Source: Streptococcus suis (GTDB taxonomy: Bacteria > Bacillota > Bacilli > Lactobacillales > Streptococcaceae). Taken from it: a stretch of DNA of 64,000 nucleotides. Of this stretch, positions 33,260 to 43,691 are shown piece by piece. The notes beneath the pieces are model-generated. The model saw only the letters and a program-made list of their open reading frames with translations, was not told where the DNA came from and ran no database searches. The number at the start of each line of letters is the position of its first letter. Within the stretch, counting starts at the first letter, position 1. The position numbers and the translations under genes are program-made. The stretch spans positions 496,001 to 560,000 of the forward strand of contig NZ_CP082205.1 in assembly GCF_019856455.1 (NCBI RefSeq), read 5' to 3'.

Positions 33260-34177
33260 ATGTACGATACAGTTGTAATTGGTGCGGGTCCTGCGGGGAT
33301 GACTGCAGCTCTTTATGCAGGGCGTAGCAATTTAAAGGTAGCTCTTTTGGAACGTGGTATTTATGGTGGTCAGATGAATAATACTTCGGAAATTGAAAAC
33401 TATCCAGGCTATGACCATATTTCAGGTCCAGCCTTGGCTGAAAAAATGTTTGAACCCTTGGAAAAATTCGGTGTGGACCATATTTTTGGCACCCTAGTCC
33501 GTATTGAGGAAGAAGGACAAATTAAGAAAGTGATTACTGAGGATGGTGTTTTGGAGACAAAGACAGTCGTTCTAGCCATGGGTGCAAAACACCGTTTGTT
33601 AGGTATTCCAGGTGAGGATACTTACAATAGCCGTGGTGTCTCATATTGTGCAGTCTGTGACGGTGCCTTCTTCCGTGGACAAAAACTCTTGGTTGTCGGT
33701 GGTGGAGATTCAGCCGTCGAAGAAGCTCTCTTCTTAACACAATTTGCGGAGTCTGTGACAATTGTTCACCGCCGTGATCAGCTTCGTGCTCAAAAAGTCA
33801 TCCAAGACCGCGCTTTTGCCAATGAAAAAATTAACTTCATCTGGGATAGTGTAGTCGAAGAAATCAAGGGTGATGACTTACGTGTACAAAGCGTGGTTAT
33901 CAAAAATGTGAAAACAGAGGAAGTCAGCGAACTGGACTTCGGTGGTGTCTTTATCTATGTCGGTTTGGATCCGATGACGGATTCGGTTGTCGATTTGGGG
34001 ATTACGGACGAAGCTGGTTGGGTTATCACTAATGAAAAGATGGAGACGACTCAATCAGGCATCTATGCCATCGGTGATATTCGTCAAAATCAACTTCGTC
34101 AGATTGCAACGGCAGTAGGAAATGGTGCAGTTGCTGGACAAGAAGTCTATAACTACATCACAGAACTAGCTGAATAG
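33260..34177 (+). CDS. trxB: Thioredoxin reductase
   Basis: NADPH-dependent flavoprotein that reduces thioredoxin. The 305 residues include the FAD motif VIGAGPAGMTAALYAGR at the N-terminus, the redox-active CAVCDG (Cys130, Cys133), the NADPH motif VVGGGDSAVEEALFL, and the C-terminal FAD contact IYAIGDIRQNQLRQIATAVGNG. AAGGAAAAAG lies before the ATG. Confidence 0.95.
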   Translation: MYDTVVIGAGPAGMTAALYAGRSNLKVALLERGIYGGQMNNTSEIENYPGYDHISGPALAEKMFEPLEKFGVDHIFGTLVRIEEEGQIKKVITEDGVLETKTVVLAMGAKHRLLGIPGEDTYNSRGVSYCAVCDGAFFRGQKLLVVGGGDSAVEEALFLTQFAESVTIVHRRDQLRAQKVIQDRAFANEKINFIWDSVVEEIKGDDLRVQSVVIKNVKTEEVSELDFGGVFIYVGLDPMTDSVVDLGITDEAGWVITNEKMETTQSGIYAIGDIRQNQLRQIATAVGNGAVAGQEVYNYITELAE

Positions 34178-34186
34178 GGGAATACA

Positions 34187-34726
34187 ATGTTTCATATTTA
34201 CGATATTCAGAAAAATCCAGATGGAATCTCCTTTGATAAAACCTTGGATTTACAGGAAGAATTGCAAGCTCGAAATGGTGAAGTTCTAGGCTTGTCGCCA
34301 GTCCAAGTCACTGGAAATATCCGCTTTGAATCAGGTTTCTTTTTCTTGGACTATCAGATGACTTATGATATTACCTTGGCATCCAGTCGTTCTCTGAAAC
34401 CAGTTGTTTTGCATGAGGTCCAAAACGTCAATGAACTTTTTGTTGCCAATGAAGCAGTTCTTAAAGAACAAGATTTGATTGATGAGGATATGGTACTGGT
34501 AGTAGAAGATGACCACATTGTCCTTGATGAGAGTGTAGCAGACAATATTTTACTGGCTATACCAATCAAAGTCTTGACACCTGAAGAAGAAGCTGGACAG
34601 GAACTACCATCTGGTCAAGCTTGGGCTTTAATGACTGAAGAAGATTTTCAACAAAAAGCTCAAGAGAAAAAAGAGGCCAATAGTCCTTTTGCTCAATTGC
34701 AGGGCTTGTTTGATAGTGAAGAATAG
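34187..34726 (+). CDS. YceD/DUF177 family protein
   Basis: The 179-residue acidic cytoplasmic protein matches DUF177 (YceD), a family tied to 23S rRNA or ribosomal L32 metabolism in other organisms. Typical features are the beta-rich middle (VTGNIRFESGFFFLDYQMTYDITLASSRSL) and an acidic C-terminus ending in PFAQLQGLFDSEE. In many bacteria it lies next to rpmF; here it follows trxB by 9 bases and no rpmF is present. Confidence 0.82.
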   Translation: MFHIYDIQKNPDGISFDKTLDLQEELQARNGEVLGLSPVQVTGNIRFESGFFFLDYQMTYDITLASSRSLKPVVLHEVQNVNELFVANEAVLKEQDLIDEDMVLVVEDDHIVLDESVADNILLAIPIKVLTPEEEAGQELPSGQAWALMTEEDFQQKAQEKKEANSPFAQLQGLFDSEE

Positions 34727-34754
34727 TTTGGATAGTTAAATTATCTGAAAATTC

Positions 34755-34783
34755 TTGTCAACTTTCCCCTTTCGGTGTATAAT
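34755..34783 (+). promoter_or_regulatory. Promoter of gnd
   Basis: TTGTCA (34755-34760), a 17-base spacer, TATAAT (34778-34783). Confidence 0.75.
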
Positions 34784-34813
34784 GAAAGGGATACAAATTA
34801 GAGGAGTAAACAA

Positions 34814-36241
34814 ATGACTAAAGCAAATTTTGGTGTTGTAGGAATGGCCGTTATGGGCCGCAACCTTGCGCTTAACGTTGAATCACGTGGCTGTTCAGTA
34901 GCTATTTACAACCGCTCTGCTGATAAAACAGAAGATGTTGTTGCAAGCAACCCAGGTAAAAACTTGGTACCAAGTTACGATGTGGAAAGCTTTGTGGCAT
35001 CTATCGAAAAACCACGTCGCATCATGCTTATGGTTCAAGCTGGTCCTGGTACAGATGCAACCATTCAAGCACTCTTACCACACTTGGATGAAGGTGACAT
35101 CTTGATTGATGGTGGGAATACTTTCTATGAAGATACCATCCGTCGTTCTAAAGAATTGGCAAACTCCGGCATTAACTTCATCGGTACAGGTGTATCTGGT
35201 GGTGAAAAAGGAGCTCTTGAAGGTCCATCTATCATGCCTGGTGGTCAAAAAGAAGCCTACGAATTGGTAGCAGATGTCTTGGAAGAAATTTCAGCAAAAG
35301 CGCCAGAAGATGGAGCACCATGTGTGACTTATATCGGTCCAGATGGTGCTGGTCACTATGTAAAAATGGTACACAACGGTATCGAGTATGGTGATATGCA
35401 ATTGATTGCGGAGTCTTATGACCTCATGCAACACTTACTCGGTTTGTCAGTGGATGAAATGGCTGACATTTTCACTGAGTGGAACAAAGGCGAATTGGAT
35501 AGCTACTTGATTGAAATCACAGCAGATATTTTGAAACGTAAAGACGATCAAGGTCAAGATGGACCAATCGTTGATTACATTTTGGATGCGGCTGGTAACA
35601 AGGGAACTGGTAAATGGACAAGTCAATCATCACTTGACTTGGGTGTGCCATTGTCATTGATTACAGAATCTGTATTTGCTCGTTATATCTCAACTTACAA
35701 AGATGAGCGTGTGGCAGCAAGCAAGGTCCTTCCAAAACCAGCTCCGTTTGCATACGAAGGCGACAAGGCTGAATTGGTAGAAAAAATCCGTCAAGCATTG
35801 TACTTCTCAAAAATCATGTCTTATGCACAAGGTTTTGCACAGTTGCGCGTAGCATCAAAAGAAAACAACTGGAACTTGCCATTTGGTGAAATCGCAAAAA
35901 TCTGGCGTGCAGGTTGTATCATCCGCGCTCGCTTCTTGCAAAAGATTACGGATGCCTACGGACGTGACGAAGACTTGGCAAACTTGCTCTTGGATGAGTA
36001 CTTCCTTGATGTAACAGCTAAGTATCAACAGGCAGTTCGTGATGTTGTTACCTTGGCAGTTCAAGCAGGAGTTCCTGTACCAACATTCTCAGCAGCTATT
36101 ACCTACTTCGATAGCTACCGTGCTGAAAACTTGCCAGCGAACTTGATTCAAGCACAACGTGACTACTTTGGTGCTCACACTTATAACCGTAAAGATAAAG
36201 AAGGAATCTTCCATTACGACTGGTATAGCGAATCAAAATAG
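34814..36241 (+). CDS. gnd: 6-phosphogluconate dehydrogenase (decarboxylating)
   Basis: Oxidative pentose phosphate enzyme making ribulose 5-phosphate, CO2 and NADPH. The 475 residues start with the NADP-binding [15 protein letters not shown]. Substrate and catalytic segments include [35 protein letters not shown] and [15 protein letters not shown], and the C-terminus has RDYFGAHTY. It lies just before the ritR gene, as in pneumococcus. Confidence 0.97.
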   Translation: MTKANFGVVGMAVMGRNLALNVESRGCSVAIYNRSADKTEDVVASNPGKNLVPSYDVESFVASIEKPRRIMLMVQAGPGTDATIQALLPHLDEGDILIDGGNTFYEDTIRRSKELANSGINFIGTGVSGGEKGALEGPSIMPGGQKEAYELVADVLEEISAKAPEDGAPCVTYIGPDGAGHYVKMVHNGIEYGDMQLIAESYDLMQHLLGLSVDEMADIFTEWNKGELDSYLIEITADILKRKDDQGQDGPIVDYILDAAGNKGTGKWTSQSSLDLGVPLSLITESVFARYISTYKDERVAASKVLPKPAPFAYEGDKAELVEKIRQALYFSKIMSYAQGFAQLRVASKENNWNLPFGEIAKIWRAGCIIRARFLQKITDAYGRDEDLANLLLDEYFLDVTAKYQQAVRDVVTLAVQAGVPVPTFSAAITYFDSYRAENLPANLIQAQRDYFGAHTYNRKDKEGIFHYDWYSESK

Positions 36242-36322
36242 AAAAGATGGGCGTGGAAGCGCCCTTCTTTCTAGTCATAATACGATTCCTACACCATTTG
36301 AAAGAATAGAAAAGGATGGACA

Positions 36323-37012
36323 ATGGCTAAGAAAATTTTGATTGCTGGTAAAGAACGCAATCTCTCGCATTTTGTTTCCATGGAATTGCAGAAAAAAGAC
36401 TATCTTGTTGATTATGCATCGACAGGGAAAGAGGCTATGTCCTTGGCACATGAAACGGATTTTGACTTGATTCTGATGAGTTTTCAGCTTTCAGACATGT
36501 CCAGCAAGGAATTGGCTACAGAACTATTAGCGATAAAACCAGCCACGGTCATGATTGTGGTAGTTGAGCCGACAGAAGTTAGTCAATATGGGGAAGAAGT
36601 CCTCTCTTATGCTGTTTCCTACGTAGTGAAGCCCTTTGTCATCAGTGATTTAGTGGAGCAAATCTCTGCGATTTTTCGTGGTCGTGATTTTATTGACAAT
36701 AATTGTAAACAGGTTCACATGCATGCGGCCTATCGTGATTTGAAGGTTGATTTTCAAAATCGAACAGTGACTCGAGGTGATGAATTGATTAATTTGACCC
36801 GCCGAGAGTATGATCTGTTGGCGACCTTAATGAATAGCCCAGAGCCTGTTAGTCGAGAACAACTTCTTGAGCGTGTTTGGAAATATGAAGCGGCTTCTGA
36901 GACCAATGTCGTCGATGTATATATTCGCTATCTACGTGGTAAACTGGATTTGCCACATCAAGATTCATATATAAAAACAGTTCGTGGTGTCGGATATGCC
37001 ATGCGCGATTGA
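36323..37012 (+). CDS. ritR: Orphan OmpR-type response regulator RitR, atypical receiver
   Basis: DNA-binding regulator of 229 residues: receiver domain (1-120) and winged helix (about 130-229, with TRREYDLLATLMN and VDVYIRYLRGKLD). The usual phospho-acceptor aspartate is Ser53, so normal phosphorylation is impossible. Cys128 lies in the linker (FIDNNC). Pneumococcal RitR has Asn53 and a redox-sensing Cys128 that drives dimerisation and control of iron uptake. The position after gnd matches too. No sensor kinase is adjacent. Confidence 0.88.
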   Translation: MAKKILIAGKERNLSHFVSMELQKKDYLVDYASTGKEAMSLAHETDFDLILMSFQLSDMSSKELATELLAIKPATVMIVVVEPTEVSQYGEEVLSYAVSYVVKPFVISDLVEQISAIFRGRDFIDNNCKQVHMHAAYRDLKVDFQNRTVTRGDELINLTRREYDLLATLMNSPEPVSREQLLERVWKYEAASETNVVDVYIRYLRGKLDLPHQDSYIKTVRGVGYAMRD

Positions 37013-37023
37013 TTTAGAGTAGA

Positions 37024-37424
37024 GAGGAGGGAGTGAGAAAGAACTCTATTTTTCAAAAATGAGTTCGTCAACAAGTCTTTATTTCTAGTTGTCGAGCTGA
37101 AACAGTCTATTCCCAGACTGTTTCACTCCCACCCCGCATAGTTCCAACTGTCTGGGGGACAGTTGGAAGTTGGAAATAGAGCGAACAAAGTTCGCTACAA
37201 AACTGTCTGGGAGATAGTTTGAGGTTGGAGATGAAGCGAACTCTGTTCGCATCAGTCGTAGAGGTCAGATTTTGAGTGTGAAACGCGAATTTCTGAGATT
37301 TGCTTCGCAAATCTTATCTCCAACCTTTAACAGTCCACTGGACTGTTAAACCCAATCAACCACTGCGCTGAGATGTTGACATGAACTTTGAAAAGAGAGG
37401 TTGGTCTTTTTGTCCAGCTCCTCT
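37024..37424 (+). repeat. Dispersed intergenic repeat, copy C
   Basis: About 400 bases, the same long form and orientation as copy A. It runs from GAGGAGGGAGTGAGAAAGAA through GTCCAACTGTC-type hairpins to the GCGCTGAGATGTTGAC block and TTTTTGTCCAGCTCC. It fills the gap between ritR and the next gene. Confidence 0.85.
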
Positions 37425-37481
37425 TTCTTTTTCTATAAGCGTGTGATAAAATAATAGCCAATAAGTAAGAATGGAAAAGTT

Positions 37482-38612
37482 ATGAATACATCATTTAAAG
37501 AAAAAGTCATATTGATACTCTTATCTGGAGCGACATTGTTAGCTGTTCTCAACTGGTCTAGTATTTATGGGGCTATTCAACAATTATTAGGTAGTATGAA
37601 TTCGCTTTTTATTGGAGCTATTTTTGCCTTCATCCTTAATGTTCCCATGAAAAAATTAGAAGATCAGTTTGAAAAAATTTCTTTTTTAAAGAAATCCAAG
37701 CGGTCTTTGGCAATCGTTGGAGTATTAATTGGATTTGCTTTAATTGTGACAGGACTGGTGGTGATTGTTCTTCCTACATTGGTGACGACTGTTTCAGAAC
37801 TGGTTTCGGTTAGCAGCACAGCCATTCCAAAATCGGTAAATGCCCTAACTAATTTTCTTGAATCAAATGGTCTTTTGTCGGGACGAATCGGAGACCAGGT
37901 AGCCAGCTTTTTGAATCAGTTGAAGAATTTAACACTTATTTCAAGTTTGGTCACACCGATTTTATCTGGTTTGGTGTCCAATGTGACGGGGATTTTTTCG
38001 AACACTATGACGTTGATAATGGCTTTCTTCTTCACTCTAGCGATTTTAGGGAGCAAGGAACACTTGCAGGCGATGACGAGAAAGTTCTTGCAGGCTACCT
38101 TGCCGGAGAAGGCTGTCAGAGTAGTGAACTATATTGGAGAAGTTATTGTTGATACCTATGACCGATTCTTGATGAGTCAGATTGTTGAGGCGTGTATCAT
38201 TGGGACACTTGTCTTTGTTAGTTATTCGCTCTCAGGAATTCCTTATGCCAGCATGGCTGGTATTTTAGCTGGGGTCCTATCGTTTGTACCTTATATCGGT
38301 CCCTTTTCAGCGTGTTTGATTAGTGCTCTCTTTGTGGCGGTACAAAATCCGCTCTTGGCACTCTGGTCTATCGTACTCTTCCAGATTCTTCAGTTGATTG
38401 AAGGGAATGTGATTTACCCGCGCGTGGTTGGTCAATCAGTTGGTCTTCCGACTCTCTTTACCCTAGCAGCAGTCTTGATTGGTGGTAACTTGTTTGGCCT
38501 ACTTGGTATGGTCTTCTTTACCCCAATTTTTGCGGTTGTCTATCGCTTGGTTCGTGAATGGGTTGCCAGTCGATTGAAAAAGCAGGATGAATTATTGGTA
38601 GAAAGTGAGTAA
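37482..38612 (+). CDS. AI-2E family transporter (PerM-like membrane protein)
   Basis: The 376-residue protein has about eight membrane helices and the family C-terminal core GILAGVLSFVPYIGPF then LLALWSIVLFQILQLIEGNVIYPRVVGQSVGLPTLFTLAAVLIGG. Family members export AI-2 or act as Na+/H+ antiporters; the substrate here is unknown. The ATG has a modest site (GGAAAAG). It stands alone between repeat copy C and nrdR. Confidence 0.88.
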   Translation: MNTSFKEKVILILLSGATLLAVLNWSSIYGAIQQLLGSMNSLFIGAIFAFILNVPMKKLEDQFEKISFLKKSKRSLAIVGVLIGFALIVTGLVVIVLPTLVTTVSELVSVSSTAIPKSVNALTNFLESNGLLSGRIGDQVASFLNQLKNLTLISSLVTPILSGLVSNVTGIFSNTMTLIMAFFFTLAILGSKEHLQAMTRKFLQATLPEKAVRVVNYIGEVIVDTYDRFLMSQIVEACIIGTLVFVSYSLSGIPYASMAGILAGVLSFVPYIGPFSACLISALFVAVQNPLLALWSIVLFQILQLIEGNVIYPRVVGQSVGLPTLFTLAAVLIGGNLFGLLGMVFFTPIFAVVYRLVREWVASRLKKQDELLVESE

Positions 38613-38683
38613 TTCTCGCTTTCTTTTATTTTTGTCATTTTTATGCTATACTGAAGTGATAAAGTTTATGTAGGAGAAAGAGT

Positions 38684-39175
38684 ATGCGTTGTCCAAAATG
38701 TCAGAGTTTGAAATCAAGTGTCATTGATAGTCGTCAGGCTGAAGATGGCAATACCATCCGTCGTCGTCGTTCCTGCGACCAATGTGGTCAACGTTTTACC
38801 ACCTATGAACGGATTGAAGAGAAAACTCTAGTCGTTGTGAAAAAAGACGGAACTAGAGAGCAGTTTTCACGTGAAAAGATTTTCAATGGGATTATTCGTT
38901 CTGCTCAAAAGCGCCCTGTGTCAACCGATGATATTGATGAAGTGGTGAATCGGATTGAACAGAAGGTTCGAGCACAAGGTGATAGTGAAATAGAATCCGA
39001 TGTCATTGGGAATTTGGTAATGGAAGAATTGGTCGAATTGGATGAAATCACCTATGTGCGTTTTGCATCGGTTTATCGTTCTTTCAAAGATGTTGGAGAG
39101 CTAGAAAATTTGCTTAAGCAGATGATTTCCAAAGGAAGTAAGGTAAAACTGGGAAAAAAAGATGAAACCAAATGA
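38684..39175 (+). CDS. nrdR: Transcriptional repressor NrdR
   Basis: Repressor of ribonucleotide reductase genes. The 163-residue protein has an N-terminal zinc ribbon (CPKC at 3-6 and CDQC near 31-34). An ATP-cone follows (about 48-138, starting [17 protein letters not shown]), which senses ATP and dATP. The stop overlaps the dnaB start by 14 bases. Linkage to dnaB-dnaI is typical of Gram-positive bacteria and joins DNA precursor control to replication start. Confidence 0.96.
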   Translation: MRCPKCQSLKSSVIDSRQAEDGNTIRRRRSCDQCGQRFTTYERIEEKTLVVVKKDGTREQFSREKIFNGIIRSAQKRPVSTDDIDEVVNRIEQKVRAQGDSEIESDVIGNLVMEELVELDEITYVRFASVYRSFKDVGELENLLKQMISKGSKVKLGKKDETK

Positions 39176-40313
39176 TTTATTTGCCTATATAAAAATCAGC
39201 CCGTTTACACCTGATATTGTCAGTCTTAGCCAATGCTACCAGCCGATTATCGGTTTTGATGCATTAGCGCTTTATTATTACTTTTATAGTTTTGCCGATC
39301 AAGGGCAAGGACGTTACAAATGGACTGTCATTCTCAATCATATGGATTTTGGGATGAATCGTTTGGAGAAGGCTCTGGATGTTCTGACTGCTATGGGACT
39401 CCTAGAACTCTATCGTGCAGATGAATTAACAGGTTTGGCGCTACAAGCCCCTCTGACCGTAAAAAGTTTTCTAGCGAAACCCTTGTATAAGAACTTGTTG
39501 GCAAGGAAGATTGGGGAGTCAAGCATGGAGAAGCTACTTGTTCACCTACCCAATCAGGAACAGAATATCTCAAAAACATTTTCTCAGGTCTTTACCATGG
39601 ATGGGCAGGTTCCAGTTGTTTTTGAACCGAAACATGATTTTGACTGGTCTGCCTTCAAGGCATTAATGGCTAAAGATAAGCTTCTTTTTCAGGATGAAGC
39701 TGAGGATATTATTGCGCTTAGTTACATAGCAGAGCAGGCAGGGTGGACCTGGTTGGAAACCTATCGGCAGGCTAAAGCAACAGCTATTGGACAGACGATC
39801 TCGACCAAACGCTTGCAGCAGTCACGTCAGTCATTGCCAACAGAAAGCACCAACCTCACTGCCCAAGAACAAGCTATTGTTCGTGAAGCGAAATCAAAAT
39901 CCAGCCTAACCTTCCTGTCCTTTATCAAGGAGAAACGGAAGGCAGCAGTGACCGCAACAGAACGAAAATGCTTGACGGATTTGGCCAATTTGGGTCTGCT
40001 TGACGAAGTTATCAATGTCTTGGTCCTCTATACCTTTAACAAGGTGGATTCAGCCAATCTCAATGAAAAATACGCTATGAAGCTGGGCAATGATTTTTCC
40101 TACAAGGGAATTGGCAGTGCAGAGGCAGCTGTTCTTTACCTAAGAGAGTTGAAGGCAGGTCAAGTTGTTACCAAGTCGAGCCAGCCACAGAAAAGCAATG
40201 TGCCTGAGTGGAGTAAGGAAGAGGTTCAGCAAGGACAAACGCAGGAAGGCCAAGCCAAGCTGGCGGCTCTTTATCGTGAATTAGAAGAAATGGAAAACAA
40301 AGGAGGTAGCTGA
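39162..40313 (+). CDS. dnaB: Replication initiation/helicase loading protein DnaB (DnaD-like)
   Basis: The 383-residue Gram-positive DnaB, not the helicase, remodels DNA and helps load DnaC at the origin. The N-terminal winged-helix region includes [13 protein letters not shown]. DnaD/DnaB II-type segments occur near residues 200-330, including [49 protein letters not shown]. It lies between nrdR and dnaI with overlaps on both sides, so the three are one operon. Confidence 0.92.
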   Translation: MKPNDLFAYIKISPFTPDIVSLSQCYQPIIGFDALALYYYFYSFADQGQGRYKWTVILNHMDFGMNRLEKALDVLTAMGLLELYRADELTGLALQAPLTVKSFLAKPLYKNLLARKIGESSMEKLLVHLPNQEQNISKTFSQVFTMDGQVPVVFEPKHDFDWSAFKALMAKDKLLFQDEAEDIIALSYIAEQAGWTWLETYRQAKATAIGQTISTKRLQQSRQSLPTESTNLTAQEQAIVREAKSKSSLTFLSFIKEKRKAAVTATERKCLTDLANLGLLDEVINVLVLYTFNKVDSANLNEKYAMKLGNDFSYKGIGSAEAAVLYLRELKAGQVVTKSSQPQKSNVPEWSKEEVQQGQTQEGQAKLAALYRELEEMENKGGS

Positions 40314-41212
40314 TGAAATCAGTTCAAGACAGGTTGTCGCAAACAACCAATCCAAGTCCAAAATCTTATCAGCAACTCTATCAGGAGATAGTGAGTGATC
40401 CTGAAGTCGCTGCTTTTATCAAAAAAGAAGGTTTGACCCAGCAGGAAATCACACTCTCCATTTCCAAGTTTTTGGAATATATCAGTCAGCGCGATCTCTT
40501 TGTCAAGCAGGATGAGACTTATATTGCAAAAGGCTATCAACCGGTTTTAGTCATGAATGAGGGCTATGCGGATGTTTCTTATCTTGAGACAGAAGAATTG
40601 GTCGAATACCGTCGTTTGGAAGCTATCAAGAACCGTATCCAGCTTATCAATATGCCGGCGAGTTTGAAGAATGTAACAGTGGCGGATATTGATAAGAGTG
40701 ATGAAAATCGTGTGGAAGTCATGCTGGCTATTGCAGATTTTGTCAAACGATTTGAGGAAAAACCAAAAGGCCTCTACATCTATGGCAATTTCGGTATTGG
40801 AAAAAGTTATTTGATGGCTTATTTAGCCAATCTTTTGTCCAAGACCCATCTTCAATCAACCACCATGCTCCATTATCCAACCTTTGTGGTAGATATAAAA
40901 AATGCCATCAAAGATGGTTCTGTCAAGGAGCGAATTGATGAAATCAAGATGGCTCAGGTCTTGGTGCTAGATGACATCGGAGCGGAGCAACATAGTCCGT
41001 GGGTGCGCGACGATGTACTGCAGGTCATTCTTCAATACCGCATGCAGGAAAATCTGCCGACCTTCTTTACCTCCAATTTCTCCTTTGATGATTTGGAGCG
41101 TCATTTCGCCTCTGGTAAGTCTGGTGATGAAACCTGGCAGGCCAAACGGGTTATGGAGCGTATTCGCTATCTGGCTCGTGATTTGCACTTGAAAGGAAAT
41201 AACCGCCGATGA
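40313..41212 (+). CDS. dnaI: Primosomal helicase loader DnaI
   Basis: AAA+ ATPase that loads the replicative helicase. The 299 residues comprise a helicase-binding N-terminal domain and an AAA+ domain with Walker A NFGIGKSY (about residues 158-165), Walker B VLVLDDIGAE and sensor I TFFTSNFS, plus an arginine-rich end (RVMERIRYLARDLHLKG). It overlaps dnaB by one base and the nitroreductase gene by four (ATGA). Confidence 0.95.
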   Translation: MKSVQDRLSQTTNPSPKSYQQLYQEIVSDPEVAAFIKKEGLTQQEITLSISKFLEYISQRDLFVKQDETYIAKGYQPVLVMNEGYADVSYLETEELVEYRRLEAIKNRIQLINMPASLKNVTVADIDKSDENRVEVMLAIADFVKRFEEKPKGLYIYGNFGIGKSYLMAYLANLLSKTHLQSTTMLHYPTFVVDIKNAIKDGSVKERIDEIKMAQVLVLDDIGAEQHSPWVRDDVLQVILQYRMQENLPTFFTSNFSFDDLERHFASGKSGDETWQAKRVMERIRYLARDLHLKGNNRR

Positions 41213-41922
41213 ATGAAACCATTGATTTGATGCTGAACCATACTTCCGTCCGTCGTTTTACGGAAGAGCCAATTGAGGCGGAACATTTGCAAGCTATTAT
41301 TTCAGCTGGGCGAGCTGCGTCTAGCTGGAATAATTTCCAGTCTTATTCCATCATTGTGGTGCAGTCGGAGGAGAAAAAACAGGCTCTCTATGACCTGGTG
41401 CCTCAGCCAGCTATTTTACAGGCTCAGGCTATTCTGGTTTTTGTGGGCGACCACAACTGTGCCAGCAAGGCGGCCCAGCTTCATGGGACGGACTTTGATG
41501 CCAAAGGAACAGAGAATCTCCTGATTTCTTCTGTTGATGCGAGCCTAGCAGGGCAAAACGCCCTTTTAGCAGCTGAAAGCCTGGGTTATGGTGGGGTCTT
41601 TATCGGTATGATTCGCCATAAGGCCTTGGCAATAGCAGAGCTGTTCAACTTGCCAGATTATACCTATCCCATTTTCTGTATTGCCCTGGGTCGACCAGCT
41701 CAAAACCATCCTGTTAAACCACGTTTGGAAAGCGAAGCCATTGTCTTTCAGGAAGAATATGTGGAGCAAGGCGTGGAAGTAATCCAAGCCTACGACCAAG
41801 TTCAGACAGCCTATGCAGGTGCCCGTCAGACAGAAACCTGGTCCGAGCGTATGGTTGCCCAGTTTGGTCAGCCAGAGCAGCCTGAAACGAGGGCTGTATT
41901 AGAAAAAAATAAACTATTGTAA
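41209..41922 (+). CDS. NADPH-dependent nitroreductase/flavin reductase (NfsA-like)
   Basis: The 237-residue FMN enzyme has the family start LMLNHTSVRRFTEEPIE (the NHxSxR motif). AGRAASSWNNFQSYSIIVV follows, then the FMN-contact region AAESLGYGGVFIGMIRH and the NADPH-loop segment IALGRPAQNHPVKPRL. It would reduce quinones, flavins or nitro compounds with NADPH. It is coupled to dnaI by an ATGA overlap but has no known link to replication. Confidence 0.88.
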   Translation: MNETIDLMLNHTSVRRFTEEPIEAEHLQAIISAGRAASSWNNFQSYSIIVVQSEEKKQALYDLVPQPAILQAQAILVFVGDHNCASKAAQLHGTDFDAKGTENLLISSVDASLAGQNALLAAESLGYGGVFIGMIRHKALAIAELFNLPDYTYPIFCIALGRPAQNHPVKPRLESEAIVFQEEYVEQGVEVIQAYDQVQTAYAGARQTETWSERMVAQFGQPEQPETRAVLEKNKLL

Positions 41923-41925
41923 GTT

Positions 41926-42030
41926 ATAGTCTTTTTGTTTGCTTTTAGTACTAGGCAACGAGCTGCAGACAGTACTGGAGTACGGCAAAGCGAGTTAACG
42001 ACGTAATAAAAGATAAACGAAAACGACTAT
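41926..42030. repeat. 105-bp element with imperfect terminal inverted repeats
   Basis: Left end ATAGTCTTTTTGTTTGCTTT; right end AAGATAAACGAAAACGACTAT, with most outer positions paired. An inner inverted repeat AGTACTGGAGTACG is present. One end is also found at 22332-22357 beside eetA. It looks like a non-autonomous, BOX-like element. Confidence 0.65.
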
Positions 42031-42048
42031 ATTAGAAGAGGAGGAGCT

Positions 42049-43359
42049 ATGGCTCTACCAACTATCGCCATCGTTGGCCGTCCCAACGTTGGTAAATCAA
42101 CACTATTTAACCGTATTGCGGGGGAACGTATTTCTATCGTAGAAGACGTGGAAGGTGTGACCCGCGACCGTATTTATGCTACTGGTGAGTGGCTCAACCG
42201 TAAGTTTTCCTTGATTGATACAGGTGGTATCGATGATGTGGATGCACCTTTCATGGAACAAATCAAGCACCAGGCTGAGATTGCTATGGACGAAGCAGAT
42301 GTCATTGTCTTTGTCGTATCAGGCAAAGAAGGTGTGACGGATGCTGACGAGTATGTATCGCGTATCCTTTATAAGACAAACAAACCAGTTATTTTGGTTG
42401 TCAATAAAGTCGATAACCCTGAAATGCGGAACGACATCTACGATTTCTATTCACTTGGTCTTGGAGATCCTTATCCAGTATCTTCTGTACACGGTATCGG
42501 AACAGGGGATGTCTTGGACGCTATCATTGAAAACCTACCAGCTCAGGAAGTAGAAGAAAATCCAGATATTATCAAGTTCAGCTTGATTGGTCGTCCAAAC
42601 GTTGGTAAATCCAGTTTGATTAACGCTATTTTGGGTGAAGAGCGCGTGATTGCGTCGTCTGTTGCCGGAACGACTCGTGATGCGATTGATACACACTTTA
42701 CAGACCCAGAAGGTCAAGAATTTACCATGATTGATACTGCAGGGATGCGCAAGTCTGGTAAGGTCTATGAAAATACCGAGAAATACTCTGTTATGCGTGC
42801 CATGCGTGCCATTGAACGCTCGGATGTCATATTGATGGTTATCAATGCAGAAGAAGGCATTCGTGAGTACGATAAACGTATTGCAGGCTTTGCCCATGAA
42901 GCTGGTAAGGGAATGATTATCGTGGTCAACAAGTGGGATACGCTTGAAAAAGACAACCATACCATGAAGCAGTGGGAAGACGATATCCGTGACCAATTCC
43001 AATACTTGTCTTACGCACCGATTATCTTTGTGTCAGCCTTGACCAAGCAACGCTTGCATAAGTTGCCTGAGATGATTAAGGCTATCAGTGAGAGCCAGAA
43101 TACCCGTATTCCATCGGCTGTTCTCAACGATGTTATCATGGACGCAATTGCCATCAATCCGACGCCGACCGACAAGGGCAAACGTCTCAAGATTTTCTAT
43201 GCGACCCAGGTTGCAACCAAGCCACCGACATTTGTGGTCTTTGTCAACGAAGAAGAGCTCATGCACTTCTCTTACATGCGTTTCTTGGAAAATCAAATCC
43301 GAAAAGCCTTTGTATTTGAAGGGACACCGATTCATCTGATTGCACGGAAACGGAAGTAA
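42049..43359 (+). CDS. der: Ribosome assembly GTPase Der (EngA)
   Basis: The 436-residue protein has two tandem GTPase domains: GRPNVGKST (residues 8-16) with DTGG and NKVD, and GRPNVGKSS (about 182-190) with DTAG and NKWD. A C-terminal KH-like domain follows. It acts in 50S subunit maturation. GGAGGAG lies before the ATG. The gene stands alone between two repeat elements. Confidence 0.97.
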   Translation: MALPTIAIVGRPNVGKSTLFNRIAGERISIVEDVEGVTRDRIYATGEWLNRKFSLIDTGGIDDVDAPFMEQIKHQAEIAMDEADVIVFVVSGKEGVTDADEYVSRILYKTNKPVILVVNKVDNPEMRNDIYDFYSLGLGDPYPVSSVHGIGTGDVLDAIIENLPAQEVEENPDIIKFSLIGRPNVGKSSLINAILGEERVIASSVAGTTRDAIDTHFTDPEGQEFTMIDTAGMRKSGKVYENTEKYSVMRAMRAIERSDVILMVINAEEGIREYDKRIAGFAHEAGKGMIIVVNKWDTLEKDNHTMKQWEDDIRDQFQYLSYAPIIFVSALTKQRLHKLPEMIKAISESQNTRIPSAVLNDVIMDAIAINPTPTDKGKRLKIFYATQVATKPPTFVVFVNEEELMHFSYMRFLENQIRKAFVFEGTPIHLIARKRK

Positions 43360-43645
43360 GGCTGGGCAAAAAGTCCAGCCACGCTTCTCAGAGTTCGGGT
43401 CAACATCTCAGCGCAGTGGTTGATTGGTAGATTTGTTCGTGTTTTACACTCCAAATCTGACCATTACGACTGTTGCGAACAAAGTTCGCTCTATTTCCAA
43501 CCTCAAAAGGTTCACTGAACCTTTTGAGCTGTGCGGGGGTGGAAGTGAAACAGTCTGGGGATAGACTATTTCAGCTCAACAACTAGAAATAAGGACTTGT
43601 TGACGAACTCTTTTAACAATTTGCGAGTTCTGTCCCACTCCCTCT
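43360..43645 (-). repeat. Dispersed intergenic repeat, copy D (inverted, short form)
   Basis: Reverse orientation relative to copies A-C. It starts directly at the der stop with GGCTGGGCAAAAAGTCCAGC, a hairpin that can serve as the der terminator. It continues through TCAACATCTCAGCGCAGTGG and TTCGTGTTTTACACTCCAAA and ends near GTCCCACTCCCTC. Confidence 0.83.
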
Positions 43646-43691
43646 TTGCAATTATTCGTAAATATGCTAGAATGGACTTGGAGGTGTTGGT

